Shown piece after piece: positions 18,835 to 26,932 of a stretch of DNA of 64,000 bases. The stretch is from Acholeplasmatales bacterium (GTDB lineage Bacteria; Bacillota_I; Bacilli_A; Acholeplasmatales; Anaeroplasmataceae). The stretch spans positions 25,839 through 89,838 of the forward strand of contig CAAGAX010000047.1 in NCBI GenBank assembly GCA_900767915.1, written 5' to 3'. A program made the position numbers and the translations under genes. Below the pieces are notes generated by a model. That model made no database searches. It was not told where the DNA came from and saw only the letters and a program-made list of their open reading frames with translations. How positions within the stretch are numbered: the first letter of the stretch is position 1; each line of letters begins with the position of its first letter.

Positions 18835-20608
18835 AAACCTAAACATAAAATATGATAATAAAATTATTTTTGAAAATTATAATTTGGTTTTGCCAAATCA
18901 TGGATTTGTTTTGATAAGAGGAAAAAGTGGAATAGGAAAAACTACTTTATTAAATGTTATAGCTGGTGTAGATAAGCCTAAAGGTGAAATTTATTATAAT
19001 GATATAAATATTTATGACAATACTAATACATTAGAAGAATATAGAAAAAGTAAAGTATCATATATAAATCAAAAAAATGATTTATTTAATGGGATATCAG
19101 TTTTAAATAATCTTTTAATTGCTTCAGAAATTAATGGGAAATCTTTTAGTAAGGATGAAATTAAGGATTATTTAAATTATTTTGGATTGAATGGAAAAAT
19201 TAATCAAAATGTATCTAAACTTTCTGGTGGAGAAAAAAGAAGAGTTAGCTTTATTAGAACATTACTTATTTCAAAGGAAATAATTGTTGGTGATGAGATA
19301 ATTTCTCAACTAGATAAAAAAAATCAAATATTAATTTTAGATAGTATTAAGGAATTATCTAAAACTAAATTAGTTATTTTAGCATCACATGATGATATTG
19401 CATTAGAATATTCAGATATAATTGTAGATTTAAATAATAAAAAAGTTAGAAAAATTAATGAAATTAAAGAAAATAATATTTGTATTATTACTAAAGAAAG
19501 TAATATATCTTTAAGAAATAAATATATGTTATCTAATGAATTAATTTTTAAAGATAAAAAATTATTATTTGCATTTTTTTGCATTTACGCAATTATATTA
19601 TTTTTTAGTTTGATTATATTTGAATGCTTTGGATATGATTATAATGCACACTATAAAAAATTATTAAATGATAATAATATTATTAGTATAACTTTGAGTG
19701 AAGTAAAACCATTAAGTACTAAACAATTAAATGAGGCTTATGAACTTTATATTAATGATGGCTTTAAAGTTTATAGTGAAAGTTTTAAATATAATGAGGT
19801 TGATAAACAAGCATTTTTTATTGAATATAATAAATCAATAGTTGATAATTGTAAAATTAATATTATTGCTGGAGGTATTAACAATAAGGATGATGTTTTA
19901 GTATCTAAGTACGTTGCAAATGCTCTTCATAATGAAAATGACAATATAATTGGTGAACAAATATTTTTTTTTAATTCTTATAAAACAATTTCTGGTATTT
20001 ATGATGTTAATGATGATTATAAAAATTCAGAAGAATTAGAAATGGCAATTTTTGGATTTGATATTAATAAATATGAAAAAGAAAATCATTATAAAATTGT
20101 TGTTTATTCTAAAGATTATGATTCATTTTGTGATAAATTAAATGATTTTTATATAGGTTTTGATTATTACAAAGAGGAAATCAATGTTAGTAACATCATG
20201 TCTGATTGCAAGCTATTTGGTTCATTTTTTGTTATTTCATTTCAAATTATTTTACTACTATTTATTTTATTATATTCTTTTTTAACTATATCGTCCTTAA
20301 AAAGAGAATTCTCTTTATTATTATTTTTAGGAGCTAGAAAAAAGGATTGTAAAAATATTTTTATTATGAACCATATTTATATTTTAGGAATAATTACAAT
20401 ATTACTTTTATTAATAATGTGGCCCTTAAACTATTTATTTAATTATTTAGTAAAAAATAGATTAAATTTAGCATTAATAAACATTCCATTTACTTATAAT
20501 TATTGGAATATTTTAGTTGCTATAATAATGTATTTCGTTACATCAATTATTTTATATCTATCAATTTCTATATTTTTAAATAGGGATATTGTTAAAATAG
20601 ATAAATAA
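18821..20608 (+). CDS. ABC transporter, ATPase-FtsX/MacB-like permease fusion
   Basis: This 595-residue protein is intact. The ATPase (1-210) has Walker A GKSGIGKTT, Q-loop INQKN, signature LSGGEKRR, Walker B IIVGDEI and switch ASHDD. The permease part has one span near 247-268, an extracellular domain of about 190 residues, and three spans in the last 140 residues. SSLKREFSLLLFLGARKKD before the third span is the typical FtsX cytoplasmic coupling loop. With the previous gene it would form a heterodimeric MacB-like complex, perhaps for extrusion of, or immunity to, the upstream MACPF protein or another peptide. The overlap with its partner implies coupled translation. Confidence 0.85.
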   Translation: MIQIKNLNIKYDNKIIFENYNLVLPNHGFVLIRGKSGIGKTTLLNVIAGVDKPKGEIYYNDINIYDNTNTLEEYRKSKVSYINQKNDLFNGISVLNNLLIASEINGKSFSKDEIKDYLNYFGLNGKINQNVSKLSGGEKRRVSFIRTLLISKEIIVGDEIISQLDKKNQILILDSIKELSKTKLVILASHDDIALEYSDIIVDLNNKKVRKINEIKENNICIITKESNISLRNKYMLSNELIFKDKKLLFAFFCIYAIILFFSLIIFECFGYDYNAHYKKLLNDNNIISITLSEVKPLSTKQLNEAYELYINDGFKVYSESFKYNEVDKQAFFIEYNKSIVDNCKINIIAGGINNKDDVLVSKYVANALHNENDNIIGEQIFFFNSYKTISGIYDVNDDYKNSEELEMAIFGFDINKYEKENHYKIVVYSKDYDSFCDKLNDFYIGFDYYKEEINVSNIMSDCKLFGSFFVISFQIILLLFILLYSFLTISSLKREFSLLLFLGARKKDCKNIFIMNHIYILGIITILLLLIMWPLNYLFNYLVKNRLNLALINIPFTYNYWNILVAIIMYFVTSIILYLSISIFLNRDIVKIDK

Positions 20609-20630
20609 TGTTATGGTTATATATAATTTT

Positions 20631-20706
20631 AAATGGTACTAGAGTTAGTTATGGCAAGTTAAGATAGAAATTTTAGCCTGCATAGTATATCTAGTGCCAT
20701 TTTTAT
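20631..20706. terminator. Terminator hairpin at the right edge of the accessory island
   Basis: AAATGGTACTAGA (20631-20643) pairs with TCTAGTGCCATTT (20690-20702), followed by T residues. The stem core and loop length (46) resemble the hairpin at 14721-14795. Confidence 0.8.
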
Positions 20707-20766
20707 TTATTTTTATAGAAATGAAGTATTTATTGTGGTATTATATATCATGAGGAAGTGAGCATT

Positions 20767-21708
20767 ATGGAAGAAAATGAATTATTTGAAAAAATTAAGT
20801 GTTATAATACTATTATAATTCATAGACATTCAAGACCTGATTTAGACGCATTAGGAAGTCAAATTGGTCTTAGAGATTTATTAAAATATAATTTTCCTGA
20901 AAAAAATATTTATGTTGTTGGTGATATTTCAAATAAATATTCATTTATAGGAAATATGGATAACATTGATGATTCTATTTATAATAATGCATTAGTTATA
21001 ATTTGTGATGTTGCGGTAAAAAGTATGGTTAGTGACGATAGGTATAATTTAGCTAAAGAAGTTATTGTTATTGATCATCATAAAAATGAATGTGATATTA
21101 CAAATAATTGGCTATCAAGAACATCATGTGTTGCTTGTAGTGAATATATCACGCATTTATTTTATGATAATGGTTATACTATACCTAGTAGTAGTGCAAC
21201 TGCGTTATATGGTGGTATCGTTACTGATAGTGGTAGATTTCAATATGGAGAGGATTTAGCAAATACCTTTAAAGCGGCATCTATTTTAATTTCTAATGGG
21301 GCTAATCCTAAATATATTTATGATAATATATATGTTGAAAGCTTAAAGGATAGAGAAATGAAAAATTATTTTTCTAATCAATTTAAGGTTTCTGGTAAAG
21401 TTGCTTATTTAATGAATGATAAGGATGTATTTGATAAATTTAATGTTAAAGAATTTAATGATATTTCAAGAGGAATGTTATCAGTAATGGCTGGTATATC
21501 GGAAATTGAAATATGGTGTAATTTTACTTATGATGTAAATAGAGATGCCGTAATTGGGGAATTTAGAAGTCGAAATGTAGGTATTGTTGATATAGCTAAG
21601 AAATATGGTGGTGGTGGTCATATGCTTGCATGTGGTGCAACACTTGATTCATTTGATACATGCTATAAGGTTATAGAAGATTTTAAGAAGCTTTTGGAGT
21701 GTGAATAA
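20767..21708 (+). CDS. nrnA: DHH-family phosphoesterase NrnA (oligoribonuclease / pAp phosphatase)
   Basis: DHH and DHHA1 domains are both present in 313 residues. HRHSRPDLDALGS (about 18-30) and the DHHK motif (about 102-105) bind Mn2+. A C-terminal GGGGHMLACGA is the DHHA1 substrate site. NrnA degrades short RNA oligonucleotides and dephosphorylates pAp. GTG 20758 could start the frame but is one base from GAGGA; ATG 20767 is 10 bases away and is preferred. The gene ends one base before pflA, linking it to the pyruvate formate-lyase genes, which is likely only cotranscription. Confidence 0.88.
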   Translation: MEENELFEKIKCYNTIIIHRHSRPDLDALGSQIGLRDLLKYNFPEKNIYVVGDISNKYSFIGNMDNIDDSIYNNALVIICDVAVKSMVSDDRYNLAKEVIVIDHHKNECDITNNWLSRTSCVACSEYITHLFYDNGYTIPSSSATALYGGIVTDSGRFQYGEDLANTFKAASILISNGANPKYIYDNIYVESLKDREMKNYFSNQFKVSGKVAYLMNDKDVFDKFNVKEFNDISRGMLSVMAGISEIEIWCNFTYDVNRDAVIGEFRSRNVGIVDIAKKYGGGGHMLACGATLDSFDTCYKVIEDFKKLLECE

Positions 21709-21709
21709 T

Positions 21710-22450
21710 ATGATAGGAAAGATACATTCATTTTTTGCTGGCGGTACAGTTGATGGGCCAGGTATTAGATATGTTATTTTTGTTAAGGGATGTCCTTTAA
21801 GATGTAAATATTGCCATAACCCTGATACATGGACACAAGATAATGCCTTATTATATGATACAGATCAAATAGTTGAAGAGGCTTTAAGGTATAAAGGATA
21901 TTTTGCTACAGGTGGTGGAGTAACTATTACAGGTGGAGAGCCTTTAATGCAGCTTGATTTTATTATAGAGCTTTTTAAAAAGCTTCATGATAAAAAAATA
22001 CATACTGCATGTGATACTTCTGGTGTTATTTTTGATAAAAATAACAAAGAGTTAATGGCAAAATTTGATGAATTAATTAAATATGTTGATTTATTTTTGT
22101 TAGATATAAAGCATATTAATAATGAAGAGCATATTAAGCTTACTGGTAAGCCTAATACTAATATTTTAGATTTTGCCAGATATTTATCTGATAATAATAA
22201 AAAAATGTGGATTAGACATGTTTTAGTTCCTACTATTACTTTAAATGATGAATATTTAAAGGAAACTAAAGCATTTATTGATACTTTAAAAACTGTAGAG
22301 AAAATAGAGGTTTTACCTTATCATACAATGGGTATCGTAAAATATAAAAATTTAGGTATTCCATATCGTCTAGATGGAATTCCTGCACCTACAAAGGAAG
22401 AAGTAAGACATGCAAAATATTTATTAGGGGTGATTAAAGATGTTGCTTAA
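21710..22450 (+). CDS. pflA: Pyruvate formate-lyase activating enzyme
   Basis: Radical SAM enzyme of 246 residues. KGCPLRCKYCHNPDTW contains the CxxxCxxC that binds the [4Fe-4S] cluster, and TGGGVTITGGEP is the SAM-binding GGE region. It installs the glycyl radical on pyruvate formate-lyase under anaerobic conditions. ATG 21710 is 10 bases after GGAG; the longer GTG 21701 start is poorly spaced. Unusually, its target glycine is on a separate small protein encoded at 24971. It overlaps the thioredoxin-like gene by 11 bases. Confidence 0.93.
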   Translation: MIGKIHSFFAGGTVDGPGIRYVIFVKGCPLRCKYCHNPDTWTQDNALLYDTDQIVEEALRYKGYFATGGGVTITGGEPLMQLDFIIELFKKLHDKKIHTACDTSGVIFDKNNKELMAKFDELIKYVDLFLLDIKHINNEEHIKLTGKPNTNILDFARYLSDNNKKMWIRHVLVPTITLNDEYLKETKAFIDTLKTVEKIEVLPYHTMGIVKYKNLGIPYRLDGIPAPTKEEVRHAKYLLGVIKDVA

Positions 22451-22775
22451 TTCTAAAAATTATAAAGATTATTTAAAAGGTATAACAGTAATTGAGGTTT
22501 CTGGTGAATCTTGTGCAAACTGTTTATCATTAATGCCAATTCTACATAGCTTAACAAAGGATAGAAATGATTGTGTATTACATCATATTGAGGCTGGTGA
22601 GGATACTATGGATATGATTGAAAAATTTGAAATCAGAGGAGTACCTACTATTTTAGTTATGTATGATGATGAGGTATATGCTAGATGCAAAGGTTTTCAA
22701 CCAGAAGAAATACTTGAGCTTTGGCTTGATGCGAAAATCAATGAGGTAAAAAAAATACATAATATCAATAATTAA
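22440..22775 (+). CDS. Thioredoxin-like protein with CANC active site
   Basis: A thioredoxin fold of 111 residues with ESCANCLSLMP (CxxC about 26-29), RGVPT giving the conserved cis-Pro (about 68), and a C-terminal helix. CANC differs from the CGPC of classical thioredoxin, so the redox potential is probably different. It overlaps pflA by 11 bases and precedes pflB, suggesting a reductant for the activase or for the cysteines of the lyase; this is inference from position. No signal peptide is present, so it is cytoplasmic. Confidence 0.8.
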   Translation: MLLNSKNYKDYLKGITVIEVSGESCANCLSLMPILHSLTKDRNDCVLHHIEAGEDTMDMIEKFEIRGVPTILVMYDDEVYARCKGFQPEEILELWLDAKINEVKKIHNINN

Positions 22776-22809
22776 TGAGAAAGATTCTTAATAAGAGTTA
22801 AAAAATATA

Positions 22810-22838
22810 TTGAAAAATGTAAATAATTAGTGTATAAT
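22810..22838 (+). promoter_or_regulatory. Sigma-A promoter of pflB
   Basis: TTGAAA (22810-22815), 17-base spacer, TATAAT (22833-22838). The leader then holds a wobble-containing inverted repeat (GGTATTATTGG near 22846 with CCAGTAATATT near 22870), a possible regulatory hairpin before the ribosome site. Confidence 0.8.
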
Positions 22839-22915
22839 CACTAATGGTATTATTGGAATTAAGAAAAGACCAGTAATATTTGTAAAAAATGTATATAGAA
22901 AGAGGAAAATTGATT

Positions 22916-24946
22916 ATGTACAAAGGTTGGGAAGGTTTCGTACCTGGAAAGTGGTCAAACGACGAGATTAACGTACGTGACTTTATTCAAAGAAACTATA
23001 CTCCATATGAAGGAGATGCAAGCTTTTTAGCTCCAGCAACAGAAGCAACTAAGAAGCTATGGGCAATTGTATTAGATTACTGTGCTCAAGAACGTGCTAA
23101 TGGTGGCGTTTTAGAATGTGATACTAAGATTGTTTCACAAGTAACATCACATGCACCTGGTTATTTAGATAAGGATTTAGAAAAAATCGTTGGTTTACAA
23201 ACAGATAAGCCATTAAAGAGAGCTTTAATGCCATTTGGTGGTATTAAGATGGCTGAACAAGCTGCTGCTCAATATGGATATACAGTAGACCCTGAAATTC
23301 ATACTATATTTACAAAATATCGTAAGACACACAATGATGGTGTATTTGATGCATATACTCCAGCTATGCGTGCTTGCCGTTCTGCTCATATTTTAACAGG
23401 TTTACCTGATACTTATGGTCGTGGACGTATTGTAGGTGATTACCGTAGAGTTGCTCTATATGGTACAGATTACCTAATTAAGAAAAAAGAGCTTGATAAG
23501 TCATTAATCGATGGTGAAATGACTCCTGAGCGTGTAAGAGATAGAGAAGAGGTTGCTGAACAAATCAAAGCATTAAAGGCTTTAGCAGAAATGGCTAAGA
23601 GCTATGGCTGTGATATTACAAAGCCAGCTGAGACTGCTCAACAAGCTATTCAAGCATTATATTTTGGTTACTTAGCTGCAGTTAAGGATCAAAATGGTGC
23701 TGCAATGTCTATTGGACGTAACTCTACATTCTTAGATATTTATATTGAAAGGGACTTCGCAAGAGGAATCTTAACTGAATCTGAAGCTCAAGAGCTTATG
23801 GATCATTTCATTATGAAGCTACGTATTGTACGTTTTGCTCGTATTGAATCTTATAATGAATTATTCTCAGGAGACCCAACTTGGGTAACAGAATCAATCG
23901 GTGGTATGGGTACTGATGGTCGTACTTTAATTACTAAGAACTCTTTCCGTGTTCTTCATACACTTGATAATTTAGGACCAGCACCAGAACCAAACCTAAC
24001 TGTTTTATGGAGCAAGAGATTACCTCTAGCTTTCAAGCAATTCTGTGCTGACTTATCAATTCGTACTTCATCAATTCAATATGAATCTGATGAATTAATG
24101 CGTCCAGAAATGGGTGATGATTACTGTATCGCTTGCTGCGTATCTTCAATGAGAGTTGGTAAGGATATGCAATTCTTCGGTGCTCGTGCTAACCTAGCTA
24201 AGTGTTTATTATACTCTATGAATGGTGGTAAGGATGAGTTAATGAAGGATAAGGTTACTGGCAAGGCAATGCAAGTAGGTCCTGAATTTGCTCCTATCCT
24301 AGGCGATGGTGTATTAAATTATGAAGATGTAAAGCATAAATATGAAATTATGATGGAATGGTTAGCTGACATTTATGTTAACACATTAAATCTAATTCAT
24401 TATATGCATGATAAGTATTCATATGAAGCATTAGAAATGGCTTTACATGATACTAAGGTTGGTCGTTTCTTCGCAACAGGTGTTGCAGGTTTATCATGTG
24501 CTGTTGATTCATTATCAGCAATTAAGTATGCTAAGGTTACACCTATTCGTGATGCTGAAGGCTTAATTGTTGACTTCAAGACTGAGGGAGATTTCCCTAA
24601 GTATGGTAATAACGATGACCGTGCTGATGAAATTGCAGTATGGCTAGTTAAGACATTCATGAACATGATCAAGAAGCATTATACTTATCGTGAGTCTGTT
24701 CCTACAATGTCAATTTTAACTATTACTTCAAACGTTGTATACGGTAAGAAGACAGGTAATACACCTGATGGACGTAAGGCTGGTCAACCATTAGCACCAG
24801 GTGCTAACCCAATGCATGGTCGTGATTCTCATGGTGCATTAGCTTCATTAGAGTCAGTAGCTAAGCTTCCATATGAGTATTCAAGAGATGGTATTTCTAA
24901 TACATTCTCAATTACACCACAATCTTTAGGTAAGGATGAAGATTAA
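22916..24946 (+). CDS. pflB: Pyruvate formate-lyase catalytic subunit lacking the glycyl-radical domain
   Basis: ATG 22916, ten bases after AGAGGA, gives MYKGWEGF, the family start, and 676 residues. The catalytic cysteine pair is C407-C408 (CIACCVSS). The enzyme converts pyruvate + CoA to acetyl-CoA + formate. Normal PflB is about 740-760 residues; this chain ends shortly after SRDGISNTFSITPQSLGKDE, exactly where the C-terminal glycyl-radical segment would begin, and RVSGYAV is absent. The missing segment is encoded by the next gene, 24 bases downstream with its own AGGAGG. Codon usage (CGT, AAG, CTT) differs from neighbours and suggests high expression. Confidence 0.95.
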   Translation: MYKGWEGFVPGKWSNDEINVRDFIQRNYTPYEGDASFLAPATEATKKLWAIVLDYCAQERANGGVLECDTKIVSQVTSHAPGYLDKDLEKIVGLQTDKPLKRALMPFGGIKMAEQAAAQYGYTVDPEIHTIFTKYRKTHNDGVFDAYTPAMRACRSAHILTGLPDTYGRGRIVGDYRRVALYGTDYLIKKKELDKSLIDGEMTPERVRDREEVAEQIKALKALAEMAKSYGCDITKPAETAQQAIQALYFGYLAAVKDQNGAAMSIGRNSTFLDIYIERDFARGILTESEAQELMDHFIMKLRIVRFARIESYNELFSGDPTWVTESIGGMGTDGRTLITKNSFRVLHTLDNLGPAPEPNLTVLWSKRLPLAFKQFCADLSIRTSSIQYESDELMRPEMGDDYCIACCVSSMRVGKDMQFFGARANLAKCLLYSMNGGKDELMKDKVTGKAMQVGPEFAPILGDGVLNYEDVKHKYEIMMEWLADIYVNTLNLIHYMHDKYSYEALEMALHDTKVGRFFATGVAGLSCAVDSLSAIKYAKVTPIRDAEGLIVDFKTEGDFPKYGNNDDRADEIAVWLVKTFMNMIKKHYTYRESVPTMSILTITSNVVYGKKTGNTPDGRKAGQPLAPGANPMHGRDSHGALASLESVAKLPYEYSRDGISNTFSITPQSLGKDED

Positions 24947-24970
24947 TTCTTTAATTAGGAGGAAAAAATC

Positions 24971-25204
24971 ATGTCACAAAGAGTAGATAATTTAGTTCAA
25001 ATGCTTGATACATATGTAAATGATGGTGGTTATCATTTAAACGTTAATGTATTCAATAGAGAAACATTATTAGATGCCCAAAAGCATCCTGAAAAGTACC
25101 CTCAATTAACAATTCGTGTTTCTGGTTATGCTGTAAATTTCATTAAGTTAACTAAGGAACAACAAGATGATGTTATTAGCCGTACTATTCATGAATCAAT
25201 GTAA
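24971..25204 (+). CDS. grcA: Stand-alone glycyl-radical subunit of pyruvate formate-lyase (GrcA-like)
   Basis: This 77-residue protein corresponds to the last part of ordinary PflB: HLNVNVFNRETLLDA, YPQLTIRVSGYAV and QQDDVISRT. Gly52 in RVSGYAV is the radical site activated by PflA. In Escherichia coli, GrcA (YfiD) is a spare part that rescues oxygen-cleaved PflB; here it appears to be the only copy in the operon, because the large subunit has no such domain. It must therefore dock on PflB for every turnover. It has a good AGGAGG site and a strong terminator 27 bases after its stop. Confidence 0.93.
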   Translation: MSQRVDNLVQMLDTYVNDGGYHLNVNVFNRETLLDAQKHPEKYPQLTIRVSGYAVNFIKLTKEQQDDVISRTIHESM

Positions 25205-25230
25205 TAATTAATTGATTTAAATAAGTATTA

Positions 25231-25268
25231 TATAGGGTGTGTCTTTTGATGCACCCTATAATTTTTTT
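25231..25268 (+). terminator. Terminator of the pfl operon
   Basis: TATAGGGTG (25231-25239) pairs with CACCCTATA (25252-25260), followed by A and seven T. Confidence 0.92.
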
Positions 25269-25273
25269 AAAAT

Positions 25274-25376
25274 ATAAATTCAGAGTAGTAAAATCGCGTT
25301 AAGTGCTTTTCCATGGGAAGTTGGGAATTGACGAACACTAAAAGTGGCGGTGGTTTTACGCGTCCGCTGTAATTTT
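25274..25376 (+). ncRNA. Tetrahydrofolate (THF) riboswitch, class I
   Basis: The conserved blocks occur in order: GAGTAG, CGCGTTAAGTG, GGGAAGTTGGGAA, GACGAA, GGCGGTG and TTACGCGTCCGCT. These match the folate-binding core and pseudoknot of the THF riboswitch upstream of folT in Clostridia and relatives. A closing stem AAATTCAG/CTG(T)AATTT surrounds it. It lies just before a FolT-like gene whose GGAGG is 20-25 bases beyond, with no terminator between, so control of ribosome access is the likely mechanism. Confidence 0.9.
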
Positions 25377-25404
25377 TATGGTGGCACTCTTTTTTGGAGG
25401 CCTA

Positions 25405-26742
25405 ATGAAAAAAATAACTTTCTTATCATTAGTAAAATCTTATAAGGTATCATTACTAATTTTTACCTTATTAGGTTTTATTTTAGGTTTTTTTATTTCC
25501 TATGGAATAATAAATCCTTATTTTAAAACATATGACTTATGTATCGAGACAAGTCTAGATATAAATCAATTATTTTCTTTAGATTATTTTGATGAATTTT
25601 ATTATGAATTTAATCAAAATAATCAAAAAATAGAAAACAAAAATAATGAAATTATAAAAGAAAACAATATAGAAGCTAGTATAGACTTCTCAAATTATAA
25701 TTTAGGAGTTAATGAATATAATAATATTATTATTAATAATTATCCTAATCTTAAAAAGCTTTCTAAAAAGAAAACTATAGCTGATATAGATTATAAGGGA
25801 TTAATTAATGGTATTAAAATAACTGAAAAAGATAATAATTTATATATTATTCATATTCAACAAAGGTATTTTAAAAATACCTTCTCATCATCAACTCTTT
25901 CCATAAATTATGGAAAGGATAGAATAATTAACTATTTAAAAAAGGTCTTTTCTAAGGATATTAATAATATAAATCTAAACTCAAATATTATAGACACTTC
26001 ATTAAATAATTATTTATTAAGCTTTATTACAGCCTTTATATTTTTATTTATTCATTTAATTATTTTATTTGTATTTGTTTTAAAAAATAAAGATATAGAA
26101 ATTAAGTACATATATAATAATGAAACAATTTTTAGAACTCCATTTCATAAAAAATATTGGAAATATTCTAAAGGCTTTTTTAATGATATAAAATCATTAG
26201 TTACAATATCAATTTTATTTGCCTTAATGATGTGCTCAAAATTAATAAGATTACCATCTGGCTTTGGTGATTTAGGATTAAGCCTTACTTTCATAGTTTA
26301 TGCTATCATATGTATGATCTATGGACCTATAGCTGGACTTCTTATAGGCTTTTTATCGGATAATTTTGGCTATTTTGTATTAGGAAGTAGTGGCATATAT
26401 TTTCCTGGCTATACATTAGATGCAATGCTTGCAGGCTTTATTTATGGCTTATTCTTTTATAGAACAAAAATTACCTTTTCAAAATGCCTATATGCTAGAA
26501 TTTGTGTTAATCTTATAATTAATACTATTTTTGGATCTTTATGGTATTGCTTAGTTTTCTTAAATGGTTTTACACTAGAAACATATTTAAGCTATATGCT
26601 AATAATATCATTGCCTAAAAACTTATTTTACTTATTACCACAATCAATTGTGTTATTCCTTGTTATAAAGACCTTAGTTAAACCAATTTATAGAATGAAT
26701 TTAATTGAAGAAGATATTTCTGATAACGTTTCATTATTTTAA
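25405..26742 (+). CDS. folT: Folate-type ECF transporter S component with long N-terminal extension
   Basis: ATG 25405 follows GGAGG at 25396; the frame's upstream ATG lies in the riboswitch leader. The protein has 445 residues, against about 170-200 for ordinary FolT. The C-terminal ~190 residues carry the S-component core (RLPSGFGDLGLSLTFIVYA, GPIAGLLIGFLSDNFG) with about six spans. The first ~220 residues form a span (about 13-35), a ~165-residue charged Asn/Lys-rich outer region, and a second span (about 205-230), recalling Wzz-like topology. The S component would bind folates and dock on the shared EcfA-EcfT module encoded elsewhere. The THF riboswitch supports the substrate; the extension's role is unknown. 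Confidence 0.85.
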   Translation: MKKITFLSLVKSYKVSLLIFTLLGFILGFFISYGIINPYFKTYDLCIETSLDINQLFSLDYFDEFYYEFNQNNQKIENKNNEIIKENNIEASIDFSNYNLGVNEYNNIIINNYPNLKKLSKKKTIADIDYKGLINGIKITEKDNNLYIIHIQQRYFKNTFSSSTLSINYGKDRIINYLKKVFSKDINNINLNSNIIDTSLNNYLLSFITAFIFLFIHLIILFVFVLKNKDIEIKYIYNNETIFRTPFHKKYWKYSKGFFNDIKSLVTISILFALMMCSKLIRLPSGFGDLGLSLTFIVYAIICMIYGPIAGLLIGFLSDNFGYFVLGSSGIYFPGYTLDAMLAGFIYGLFFYRTKITFSKCLYARICVNLIINTIFGSLWYCLVFLNGFTLETYLSYMLIISLPKNLFYLLPQSIVLFLVIKTLVKPIYRMNLIEEDISDNVSLF

Positions 26743-26760
26743 AAAAATATAAATATTATA

Positions 26761-26789
26761 TTGTAAAAAAATATAAAAAAATGTATAAT
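26761..26789 (+). promoter_or_regulatory. Promoter of the SAM riboswitch-priA-metK unit
   Basis: TTGTAA (26761-26766), 17-base spacer, TATAAT (26784-26789). Transcription would begin just before the aptamer. Confidence 0.7.
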
Positions 26790-26800
26790 ACCTATGTCAT

Positions 26801-26912
26801 AAAGATGGTATGAGAGGCAAGCTCGATGACTACCAAGCAACCTTTTTAGTAAGGTGCTAAAGCTTGATTGATGGCATCAATAAAAAATTAAGCCATCTTT
26901 GATGGCTTTTTA
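26801..26912 (+). ncRNA. S-box-like SAM riboswitch with terminator
   Basis: GAGAGG, CTCGATGACTACC, GCAACC and GGTGCTAA follow the order of SAM-I/SAM-IV aptamers; the usual k-turn arm is shortened. The P1-like stem pairs 26804-26811 with 26871-26878. A terminator, AAGCCATC/GATGGCTT with T run (26890-26912), follows. GATGGC at 26870-26875 can instead pair with GCCATC of the terminator, giving a classic off-switch by SAM. The downstream operon ends with metK, which makes SAM, so feedback is sensible. Confidence 0.8.
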
Positions 26913-26932
26913 TATTCTATAAGGGAGGAAAT

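Noticed and set aside
24400..24672. 90-residue minus-strand frame inside pflB
   Set aside because: Codon-bias shadow of a highly expressed gene; no start context.
26743..26932. T-box leader as explanation of the priA 5' region
   Set aside because: The T-box AGGGTGGNACCGCG element is absent, whereas GCAACC and GGTGCTAA in S-box order are present.
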